Positions 7,146-12,142 of a stretch of DNA of 12,142 nt are shown in pieces. Position 1 is the first letter of the stretch. Each line of letters starts with the position of its first letter. Source of the stretch: an uncultured Blautia sp. (lineage in GTDB: Bacteria; Bacillota; Clostridia; Lachnospirales; Lachnospiraceae); the NCBI GenBank assembly GCA_946538475.1, contig CAMNGN010000052.1, positions 1 to 12,142 of the forward strand, given 5' to 3'. Made by a program: the position numbers and the translations under genes. The notes beneath the pieces are model-generated. The model did not search any database. It worked only from the letters and a program-made list of their open reading frames with translations, and was not told where the DNA came from.

Positions 7146-8030
7146 TTACACTTTTTCCTGAATGTTCTTGCCGAACAGACCGGTCGGTTTAACCAGAAGC
7201 ACTATGATCAGGACGGCAAAAACGATAGCGTCGGACACCTGCGAGGAGATGTACGCCTTGCTGAGGATCTCGATGACGCCCAGCAGGATACCGCCGATCA
7301 TTGCCCCGGGGATGGAGCCGATGCCCCCGAATACGGCAGCGACAAACGCTTTGATGCCGGGCATGGCGCCTGTATAGGGAGTGACGATTGGGTAAGCAGA
7401 ACAAAGAAGCACTCCGGCCACTGCCGCCAGCGCCGAGCCGATCGCGAATGTCAGGGAGATGGTACCGTTGACATTGACACCCATCAGCTGTGCAGCGTCC
7501 TTATCTTCGGATACCGCCTGCATGGCGTGTCCCTGTTTGGTCTTATTTACGAACATTGTCAGGCAGATCATGATGACGATAGATGCCAGTATGGTCACGA
7601 TCGTTGTTCCGCTGATGATCAGCTTTCCTCCGCCCAGAGAGAGGGAGGGGATCTTGATCACATCCACGAACGTTTTGCCGTCTGCCCCGAAAATAAGCAG
7701 AGCAACGTTCTGCAGAAGATAGCTGACGCCGATCGCCGTGATCAGTACCGCCAGCGGAGATGACGCTTTACGAAGCGGTCTGTAAGCCACTTTTTCGATG
7801 GTGATGCCGAGCAGAGTGCAGACTGCCATTGCGATGATGATCGCAAGTATTCCGGGCACACCCGCCTTTGTGAGAAGCATCAGTACGACGTACGCTCCTA
7901 CCATGATTACATCGCCGTGTGCAAAGTTAAGCATTTTGGCGATGCCGTATACCATCGTATAGCCGAGGGCGATGATCGCATAGACGCTGCCAAGGCTGAT
8001 ACCATCTTTCAAATATGTAAGAAAACTCAT
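7146..8030 (-). CDS. livH: Branched-chain amino acid ABC transporter permease LivH
   Basis: The second transmembrane subunit, 294 residues, of normal length. The conserved N-terminal block GYTMVYGIAKMLNFAHGDVI (about residues 23-42) identifies LivH. VSEDKDAAQLMGVNVN is the cytoplasmic loop expected to dock on the ATPase, and FGGIGSIPGAMIGG is a conserved late loop. About eight hydrophobic segments are visible. GAGGTG lies 6-7 bases before the ATG. It starts about 100 bases after livK, across a hairpin terminator, so its expression probably depends on partial read-through from the livK promoter. I see no clear separate promoter in that gap. Confidence 0.96.
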   Translation of the reverse strand: MSFLTYLKDGISLGSVYAIIALGYTMVYGIAKMLNFAHGDVIMVGAYVVLMLLTKAGVPGILAIIIAMAVCTLLGITIEKVAYRPLRKASSPLAVLITAIGVSYLLQNVALLIFGADGKTFVDVIKIPSLSLGGGKLIISGTTIVTILASIVIMICLTMFVNKTKQGHAMQAVSEDKDAAQLMGVNVNGTISLTFAIGSALAAVAGVLLCSAYPIVTPYTGAMPGIKAFVAAVFGGIGSIPGAMIGGILLGVIEILSKAYISSQVSDAIVFAVLIIVLLVKPTGLFGKNIQEKV

Positions 8031-8063
8031 TTATGCACCTCTTTGCCCGCTGTTTTTTTCAGT

Positions 8064-8103
8064 AAAAAAGGGGCCGGTCCCGGCAAAACCGGTGACCGTC
8101 CCC
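8064..8103 (-). terminator. Intrinsic (probably partial) terminator between livK and livH
   Basis: Read on the minus strand, GGGGACGGTCACCGG, loop TTTTG, and CCGGGACCGGCCCC form a long GC-rich stem with one mismatch and one bulge. Six U residues follow directly (8064-8069 on the plus strand are AAAAAA). The livHMGF genes lie downstream with no obvious new promoter, so I infer incomplete termination, giving more LivK binding protein than membrane complex. The left arm carries the same GGGGAC core as the REP-like repeats elsewhere in the window. Confidence 0.8.
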
Positions 8104-8136
8104 TACATATTACCCGGCAATTATCACTTTACGGTT

Positions 8137-9285
8137 TTAGTCCATTGCCACATATTCACTGTTTTCGATCATGACTGCCTTCGGCTCTTTTTCGGGCTCG
8201 CCGGTAGCTGCGTCCCAGGTGATGGTTCCGGTAAGGCCTTCTACGGTGATGTTGCCCATGGAAACCTTAAGAGCTTCACACAGATCGGATACGCTCATGT
8301 CCGGTGTAGCGCCGGCATCTTCAAGAGCGGCTTTGATCGCATAGATTCCGTCATACGCATCTGCGCCGAACTGGATCGGAACGAGTCCGTCGTATGCTTC
8401 TTCGTATGCTTTTACGAAGTTCTGTGTCATCTCATCCTCAGCGTTCGGGGTGAACGGGGTAAGAAGCATCAGGCCTTCTGCAAGGGAAGTGTCAAAGTTT
8501 TCTACGGTAAGGATTCCGTCCATGCCGTCGCAGCCGAAGAATTTCGGAGCATAGTCCATATCGGATGCCTGTTTGAGGACAAGCGCTGCTTCCTGATAAT
8601 AGAAGGGAAGGAATACCAGCTCTGCGCCGGCATCTTTTGCTTTGTTCAGCTGTGCGGAGAAGTCGGTCCTGTTATCGGAGAACGCTTCGTTAGAAACGAC
8701 CTCGATGCCCTGATTTGCGGCTTCTGCCACGAAGCTCTCCATGATACCTGTGGAATAAGGATCGGAGCTGTCATAGATGATGCCGACTTTTGTGGCAAGC
8801 TCATGCTCGCCGATGAACTGTGCGGATTTAGCACCCTGTGCGGGATCGGAGAAGCATACACGGAAAGCGTTCTCGTATGCGATGCAGTCTACTGCGGAGC
8901 CTGACGGGGTAAGAAGGAACATGTTGTCGTTGGCTGCCTCACCGCCTACTGCGATGCAGGGAGCACTGGTGACGGTTCCGAGAAGCATCTGCATGCCTTT
9001 ATCTTTAAGGTCGTTGTATGCATTGACGGATTTTTCTGCATCATGCTCGTCATCTGCGGAGATGAACTCTACCTGATATCCGTTGATGCCGCCTGCTGCG
9101 TTGATCTCGTCAACTGCAAGCTGTGCGCCGTTCATAACGGAGATTCCGTAAGCTGCCGCTGCGCCGGTGACAGGTCCGATTCCGCCGATCACAAACTTTT
9201 CATCGTCTGCAAGTACCGGAGAAACCGCGGTAAGTACCATTGCCGCTGCTGCGCATACACTGATAACCCGAGTCAGTTTTTTCAT
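8137..9285 (-). CDS. livK: Branched-chain amino acid ABC transporter substrate-binding protein LivK
   Basis: The extracellular type I binding protein (Peripla_BP_6 / Leu-Ile-Val-binding family) that delivers amino acids to LivH-LivM. It has 382 residues from the ATG at 9285, which has AAAGGAGG 7 bases upstream. Residues 1-26 are a clear signal peptide ending VLA, with predicted signal peptidase I cleavage before DDEK. The mature protein opens with FVIGGIGPVTGAAAAYG, the standard first strand and ligand loop. Oddly there is no lipobox: the only nearby cysteine (Cys11, in ISVC) is preceded by Val and sits too early in the hydrophobic core. The frame stays open 27 codons upstream to 9366, but that stretch is the structured leader. 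Substrate specificity cannot be read from sequence alone. Confidence 0.94.
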   Translation of the reverse strand: MKKLTRVISVCAAAAMVLTAVSPVLADDEKFVIGGIGPVTGAAAAYGISVMNGAQLAVDEINAAGGINGYQVEFISADDEHDAEKSVNAYNDLKDKGMQMLLGTVTSAPCIAVGGEAANDNMFLLTPSGSAVDCIAYENAFRVCFSDPAQGAKSAQFIGEHELATKVGIIYDSSDPYSTGIMESFVAEAANQGIEVVSNEAFSDNRTDFSAQLNKAKDAGAELVFLPFYYQEAALVLKQASDMDYAPKFFGCDGMDGILTVENFDTSLAEGLMLLTPFTPNAEDEMTQNFVKAYEEAYDGLVPIQFGADAYDGIYAIKAALEDAGATPDMSVSDLCEALKVSMGNITVEGLTGTITWDAATGEPEKEPKAVMIENSEYVAMD

Positions 9286-9304
9286 ATCATTTCCTCCTTT
9301 ATCT

Positions 9305-9358
9305 GAGCAAACGAATGCGGGCCCTTTTTTTGTTGCTTTCATGGGGCCGCTTTTGCTC
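9305..9358 (-). promoter_or_regulatory. Structured leader hairpin upstream of livK
   Basis: In the minus-strand transcript, GAGCAAA (9352-9358) pairs with TTTGCTC (9305-9311). Inside that stem, GCGG-CCC pairs with GGGC-CCGC with a one-base bulge, and the loop is A-rich. The structure fills most of the predicted 85-base leader and ends 5 bases before the AAAGGAGG ribosome binding site. There is no U-tract, so it is not a terminator. It could protect the mRNA or modulate translation; it matches no riboswitch that I recognise. Confidence 0.5.
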
Positions 9359-9378
9359 TTCATCACTTTAACGCTCTA

Positions 9379-9407
9379 ATTATAGCATTGTACGGTGGGG
9401 CTTGCAA
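9379..9407 (-). promoter_or_regulatory. Sigma-A-type promoter for the liv operon
   Basis: On the minus strand, TTGCAA (9402-9407) and a perfect TATAAT (9379-9384) are separated by 17 bases; TGC directly before the -10 gives an extended -10 element. Transcription should start near 9372. The -35 box is 25 bases from the large inverted repeat that follows rplT. Confidence 0.85.
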
Positions 9408-9432
9408 GATAAAGTTTTTGGGTTGGCCGAGG

Positions 9433-9527
9433 GTGGAACAGGGGACGGTTCCTCGTTCCACGGGCTGAAGTGGTAATTAGTCGGATACACTTTCACCCGT
9501 GGAACGAGGAACCGTCCCCTGTTCCAC
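9433..9527. repeat. BIME-like pair of inverted REP-like elements after rplT
   Basis: Bases 9433-9464 and 9496-9527 are perfect 32-base inverted copies around a 31-base centre. Each arm is itself palindromic at its ends (GTGGAAC at 9433-9439 with GTTCCAC at 9455-9461) around the core AGGGGACGGTTCCTC. The unit starts one base after the rplT stop codon and ends 25 bases upstream of the livK -35 box. It has no U-tract, so it is not a standard intrinsic terminator, although it is the only strong structure at the end of the rplT operon. The arrangement is that of paired REP elements (BIMEs), which are usually mobilised by RAYT-type transposases encoded elsewhere. Confidence 0.8.
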
Positions 9528-9528
9528 T

Positions 9529-9885
9529 TTATGCTACCGCTTTCTTAGCAATCTCTGCAAGAGCTGCGAAGCCCTCTGCATCGTTGACTGCCATGTCGGC
9601 AAGCATCTTTCTGTTGATGTCGATGTTGGCGACCTTAAGGCCGTGCATCATCTGGCTGTAGGAAATGCCGTTCATTCTGGCTGCTGCGTTGATCCTTGCG
9701 ATCCACAGCTGTCTGAACTGACGTTTTTTCTGCTTACGTCCCGCATATGCGCTTGCGAGAGCTCTCATAACGGACTGTTTTGCGATTCTATACTGTTTGG
9801 AGCGTGCTCCTCTGTAGCCTTTTGCCAGTTTCAGAACACGATTATGTTTTTTCTTTGCGTTCAAGCCGCCTTTAATTCTTGCCAT
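9529..9885 (-). CDS. rplT: 50S ribosomal protein L20 (bL20)
   Basis: bL20 binds 23S rRNA early in large-subunit assembly, and in Firmicutes it also represses its own operon through the infC leader. The 118 residues are the usual length. The N-terminal basic extension (MARIKGG, then KKHNRVLKLAKGYRGARSKQY) and the GRKQKKRQFRQLWIARINAAAR segment are hallmark bL20 sequence. A strong AGGAGG precedes the ATG. It is the last gene of infC-rpmI-rplT. The stop codon is followed one base later by the large inverted repeat. Confidence 0.99.
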   Translation of the reverse strand: MARIKGGLNAKKKHNRVLKLAKGYRGARSKQYRIAKQSVMRALASAYAGRKQKKRQFRQLWIARINAAARMNGISYSQMMHGLKVANIDINRKMLADMAVNDAEGFAALAEIAKKAVA

Positions 9886-9922
9886 TTTCTATATCCTCCT
9901 GTTCTTCTCTATCGAATCCTGA

Positions 9923-10120
9923 TTATAAGTACGGTAATGCTTTCTTCATATTCTTTACGTTCGTAGGATCAACAACAGTAGATTTTCTCAGATTTCTTTT
10001 TCTCTTCTGGGATTTCTTGGTAAGGATATGGCTCTTGTATGCTTTATTACGAACTAATTTGCCGGCACCTGTCTTTTTGAAACGCTTAGCTGCTGCTCTG
10101 CAAGTTTTGATTTTTGGCAT
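9923..10120 (-). CDS. rpmI: 50S ribosomal protein L35 (bL35)
   Basis: A small, very basic protein of 65 residues matching bL35 along its whole length: MPKIKTCRAAAKRFKKTGAG at the start, then the KRKRNLRKS and VDPTNVKNMKKALPYL regions. It is a component of the large ribosomal subunit. AGGAGG lies 8 bases before the ATG. It sits between infC and rplT in the canonical order, with short spacers and no internal terminator. Confidence 0.98.
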   Translation of the reverse strand: MPKIKTCRAAAKRFKKTGAGKLVRNKAYKSHILTKKSQKRKRNLRKSTVVDPTNVKNMKKALPYL

Positions 10121-10151
10121 TTTTGTATCCTCCTGTCTTTGTATCTCGCCT

Positions 10152-10658
10152 TTAACGTTTTTCAGTTAAAAACATCGTCATGCTCCTGCCTTCCAGCTTG
10201 GGAGCTTTTTCCATGACCGCAACATCCGAGAGCATCTCGGCGAACTGTTCGAGAACCTTGCGTCCGCCGGCCATATGTGCCATCTCTCTTCCGCGGAAAC
10301 GAAGGCTTACCTTTACTCTGTCTCCTTTGGTCAGGAATTTGCGGGCAGTGTTTGCCTTGGTATTAAGATCATTTGTATCGATGTTCGGTGAAAGACGAAC
10401 TTCTTTAATTTCGATCGTCTTCTGCTTTTTGCGGGCTTCCTTTTCCTTGCGCGCCATCTCGTAACGATATTTACCGTAGTCGATGATCTTGCACACCGGT
10501 GGTTTGGCCTGAGGAGCAATCTTGACCAGATCAAGACCTGCCTCCTGTGCTTTTGCCAAAGCATCCCGCGAAGAAACGATACCGAGCTGTGCTCCATCCG
10601 GACCGATCAGACGTACCTCTCTGTCTCTGATCTGTTCATTAATCATGTAATTGCTAAT
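10152..10658 (-). CDS. infC: Translation initiation factor IF-3, with ATT start
   Basis: IF-3 binds the 30S subunit, checks start-codon and initiator tRNA pairing, and prevents premature 50S joining. From the ATT at 10658 the product is 168 residues, close to the family norm. The N-terminal domain starts at MINEQIRDREVRLIG, a charged linker helix (ARKEKEARKKQKTIEIKEVR) follows, and the C-terminal domain includes RFRGREMAHMAGG. GGAGGTG (10666-10672) is exactly 7 bases before ATT. The first in-frame ATG (10646) would be 19 bases away, too far. ATT starts are a known feature of infC, because IF-3 discriminates against them and thereby limits its own synthesis. A longer in-frame version from 10784 would run through the leader terminator and is rejected. 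Confidence 0.94.
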   Translation of the reverse strand: MSNYMINEQIRDREVRLIGPDGAQLGIVSSRDALAKAQEAGLDLVKIAPQAKPPVCKIIDYGKYRYEMARKEKEARKKQKTIEIKEVRLSPNIDTNDLNTKANTARKFLTKGDRVKVSLRFRGREMAHMAGGRKVLEQFAEMLSDVAVMEKAPKLEGRSMTMFLTEKR

Positions 10659-10665
10659 TGTCTTG

Positions 10666-10672
10666 CACCTCC
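10666..10672 (-). promoter_or_regulatory. Ribosome binding site that fixes the infC ATT start
   Basis: GGAGGTG on the minus strand is spaced 7 bases from ATT at 10656-10658 and 19 bases from the nearest ATG. This makes the rare start codon the best supported choice. Confidence 0.85.
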
Positions 10673-10857
10673 AACCTTTGAATGAAATAATGATCTTTAT
10701 GCCCTGTGAACATTTCTGTCCGCAAAAAAAGTGCGGATACAGAGATCCGCACTTTTGCATACAAAATAAGCCTGAAACGACCATAAAATTCTGTATTAAC
10801 CCGAGTCACTTAACTGTGCTGAGGTGAGAGCGGAAACTCTGCTTTGATTTCACGTAC
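10673..10857 (-). ncRNA. infC operon leader, probably an L20-type autoregulatory leader
   Basis: About 185 transcribed bases lie between the infC promoter and the ribosome binding site. They contain a short hairpin with AGAG/CTCT arms, then the terminator at 10724-10756. In Firmicutes the same operon is commonly preceded by the L20 leader, in which bL20 binding to a 23S rRNA mimic favours termination. Position, length and the terminator fit that class. I have not verified the binding-site mimic itself. Confidence 0.7.
10724..10756 (-). terminator. Intrinsic terminator (attenuator) in the infC leader
   Basis: GTGCGGAT (10731-10738) and ATCCGCAC (10745-10752) form a perfect 8-bp stem with a 6-base loop, extended by A/T pairs. 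On the minus strand it is followed by seven U residues (10724-10730). It lies about 65 bases before the infC start and downstream of the promoter, so it must act as an attenuator. It would also stop any transcript running on from ftsZ. Confidence 0.9.
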
Positions 10858-10863
10858 TCGAAT

Positions 10864-10892
10864 ACTCTAACACAGAAAAACGACCATGTCAA
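10864..10892 (-). promoter_or_regulatory. Sigma-A-type promoter for infC-rpmI-rplT
   Basis: A perfect -35 box TTGACA (10887-10892) and TAGAGT (10864-10869) are separated by 17 bases. The -35 begins 6 bases after the ftsZ stop codon. The start site should be near 10857. Confidence 0.85.
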
Positions 10893-10898
10893 CCTTTA

Positions 10899-12107
10899 TT
10901 ATCTGTTTTTAAGAAAATCAGGAATCTGAATATCCTTCTTCTGCACGGTGCTTGTCGGACGCTTGCTGTTGAACGGCGTAGCGTTCATGGTCGGCAGAGT
11001 GTAGGACGGGATTGAAGCCGAGGAAGACGATGCAGAGCCCGTCGACCTTGTCGGCGCTGTGTACGAAGAGTTAGCGGGCGCTGTGTAGGTGCTCGCCGGT
11101 CTTCTGTTTCGGTCGAACATGGAGCTGCGTGTCTCGCGGGCCGGAGCCTGGTTGTTGGCATCCGACAGGCCGGTAGCGATAACGGTGATGCGGCAATAAT
11201 CCGCGATCGTGTCGTCGTACATTGCACCGAAGATGATGTTGGCATCTTCGCCTGTCAGTTCCTGTACATAGCTTGCGGCGTCATTTGCATCCATAAGGGA
11301 AATATCGCCGGAAATATTGATGATAACGTGGGTAGCTCCCTCGATCGTGGTCTCGAGCAGCGGGGAAGCGACAGCCATCTGAACCGCTTCCATAGCCTTG
11401 TCGTCGCCGCGTGCCTCACCGATACCGATGTGGGCGATGCCCTTGTCGGTCATAACGGTCTGAACATCGGCAAAGTCAAGGTTGATGAGTGCGGGCAGAT
11501 TGATCAGGTCTGTGATGCCCTGAACGGCCTGCTGCAGCACTTCGTCTGCTTTTCTGAGCGCCTCGGGCATGGTAGTCCTGCGGTCTACGATCTCGAGAAG
11601 TTTATCATTCGGGATTACGATAAGCGTATCGACAGCCTTTTTAAGGTTTTCGATACCTGTGAGCGCATTGTTCATACGGGTGCGTGCTTCAAAGCGGAAA
11701 GGCTTGGTCACGACACCTACCGTAAGGATTCCCATTTCTTTTGCCGCAGCCGCAATGATGGGAGCCGCGCCTGTTCCGGTTCCGCCGCCCATACCGCAGG
11801 TGACGAACACCATATCGGCACCGTCCATAAGCTGCTTGAGTTCTTCGATACTCTCTTCTGCCGCCTTCTGGCCAACCTCAGGCTGCGCGCCGGCGCCAAG
11901 ACCTTTGGTGATCTTTTCGCCGATCTGAAGAACGGAAGGAGCCTTGCAAAGGGTAAGAGCCTGCTTATCTGTATTTACGCCGACAAATTCGACTCCGCCG
12001 ATCGCTTCCTCAACCATTCTGTTTACTGCGTTATTCCCGGCACCGCCTACGCCAATGACGATTATCTTGGCAGAGGACTCAGCCTCGTTTGTCATAATCT
12101 CTAACAC
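10899..12107 (-). CDS. ftsZ: Cell division protein FtsZ
   Basis: FtsZ is the tubulin-like GTPase that forms the division ring. The 402 residues contain the GTP-binding signature GGGTGTG (107-113), the first nucleotide loop VGGAGNNAVNRM (20-31) and the synergy (T7) loop NLDFAD (209-214), whose aspartates complete the active site of the neighbouring subunit. The globular domain ends near residue 318. A Ser/Thr/Pro-rich disordered linker follows, then the conserved C-terminal peptide IQIPDFLKNR, which binds FtsA/SepF-type partners. The start is GTG at 12107: AGGAGG (12115-12120) is 7 bases upstream, whereas the ATG at 12095 would be 19 bases away. No terminator separates its stop from the infC promoter. 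What lies upstream is beyond the window. Confidence 0.98.
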   Translation of the reverse strand: MLEIMTNEAESSAKIIVIGVGGAGNNAVNRMVEEAIGGVEFVGVNTDKQALTLCKAPSVLQIGEKITKGLGAGAQPEVGQKAAEESIEELKQLMDGADMVFVTCGMGGGTGTGAAPIIAAAAKEMGILTVGVVTKPFRFEARTRMNNALTGIENLKKAVDTLIVIPNDKLLEIVDRRTTMPEALRKADEVLQQAVQGITDLINLPALINLDFADVQTVMTDKGIAHIGIGEARGDDKAMEAVQMAVASPLLETTIEGATHVIINISGDISLMDANDAASYVQELTGEDANIIFGAMYDDTIADYCRITVIATGLSDANNQAPARETRSSMFDRNRRPASTYTAPANSSYTAPTRSTGSASSSSASIPSYTLPTMNATPFNSKRPTSTVQKKDIQIPDFLKNR

Positions 12108-12142
12108 CGGACATCCTCCTTTTATCTTAATAGACAGTATTT

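Noticed and set aside
5020..7763. Long plus-strand open frames (5020-6162 and 6636-7763) opposite the liv genes
   Set aside because: They are antisense to well-supported livF, livG, livM and livH; their compositions (Cys/His/Asp-rich) resemble no protein family, and there are no initiation signals.
9286..9366. A leader peptide or extended LivK N-terminus
   Set aside because: The 27 upstream codons have no ribosome binding site, show no run of Leu/Ile/Val codons that would suit attenuation, and would put a charged stretch before a good signal peptide.
1..12142. CRISPR array, tRNA/rRNA gene, prophage, insertion sequence or defence system
   Set aside because: No regularly spaced direct repeats, tRNA-like cloverleaf, transposase, integrase or defence-family protein was seen; every substantial coding frame belongs to a recognisable housekeeping or conserved unknown family.

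Overview
The window looks like chromosomal DNA from a low-to-mid GC Gram-positive anaerobe of the Clostridia, most likely Lachnospiraceae or a close relative. This is inferred from the protein families (DUF1836, DUF4364, YesL/DUF624, YerC-type TrpR relative), strong AGGAGG ribosome binding sites, sigma-A-type promoters with 17-bp spacers, and the infC-rpmI-rplT operon with a leader terminator. Nothing indicates a phage, plasmid or genomic island. It reads as a core housekeeping region.

Layout. (1) 1-801: a promoter and a DUF1836 regulator-like gene on the plus strand, converging on a minus-strand yerC-like gene with a shared hairpin terminator between them. (2) 1108-1256: a divergent promoter region serving yerC (minus) and a plus-strand pair, a YesL/DUF624 membrane protein followed by a DUF4364 winged-helix-like protein with a TTG start. 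(3) 2551-9285: a minus-strand block containing a complete high-affinity branched-chain amino acid ABC transporter in the order livK, livH, livM, livG, livF, then a cytidylate kinase-like gene and rarA (mgsA). Genes from livH to the kinase are very tightly packed, and several Shine-Dalgarno sequences overlap the upstream stop codon. A hairpin plus U-tract between livK and livH probably lets livK be made in excess over the membrane components. (4) 9529-10658: rplT, rpmI and infC (transcribed infC-rpmI-rplT), with infC using an ATT start and preceded by a leader with an intrinsic terminator, as in L20-type autoregulated leaders. (5) 10899-12107: ftsZ, with a GTG start and a normal C-terminal tail.

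About 99% of the window is explained by known families and expression signals. I found no convincing novel defence, biosynthetic or mobile system. The most interesting unexplained structure is a family of short GGGGAC-core palindromes at three gene ends. It includes a perfect 32-bp inverted pair immediately after rplT, and one copy that appears to act as the livK-livH terminator. These resemble REP/BIME-type elements. Second-tier points are the lack of a lipobox in LivK, the structured livK leader, and the kinase gene attached to the liv operon.
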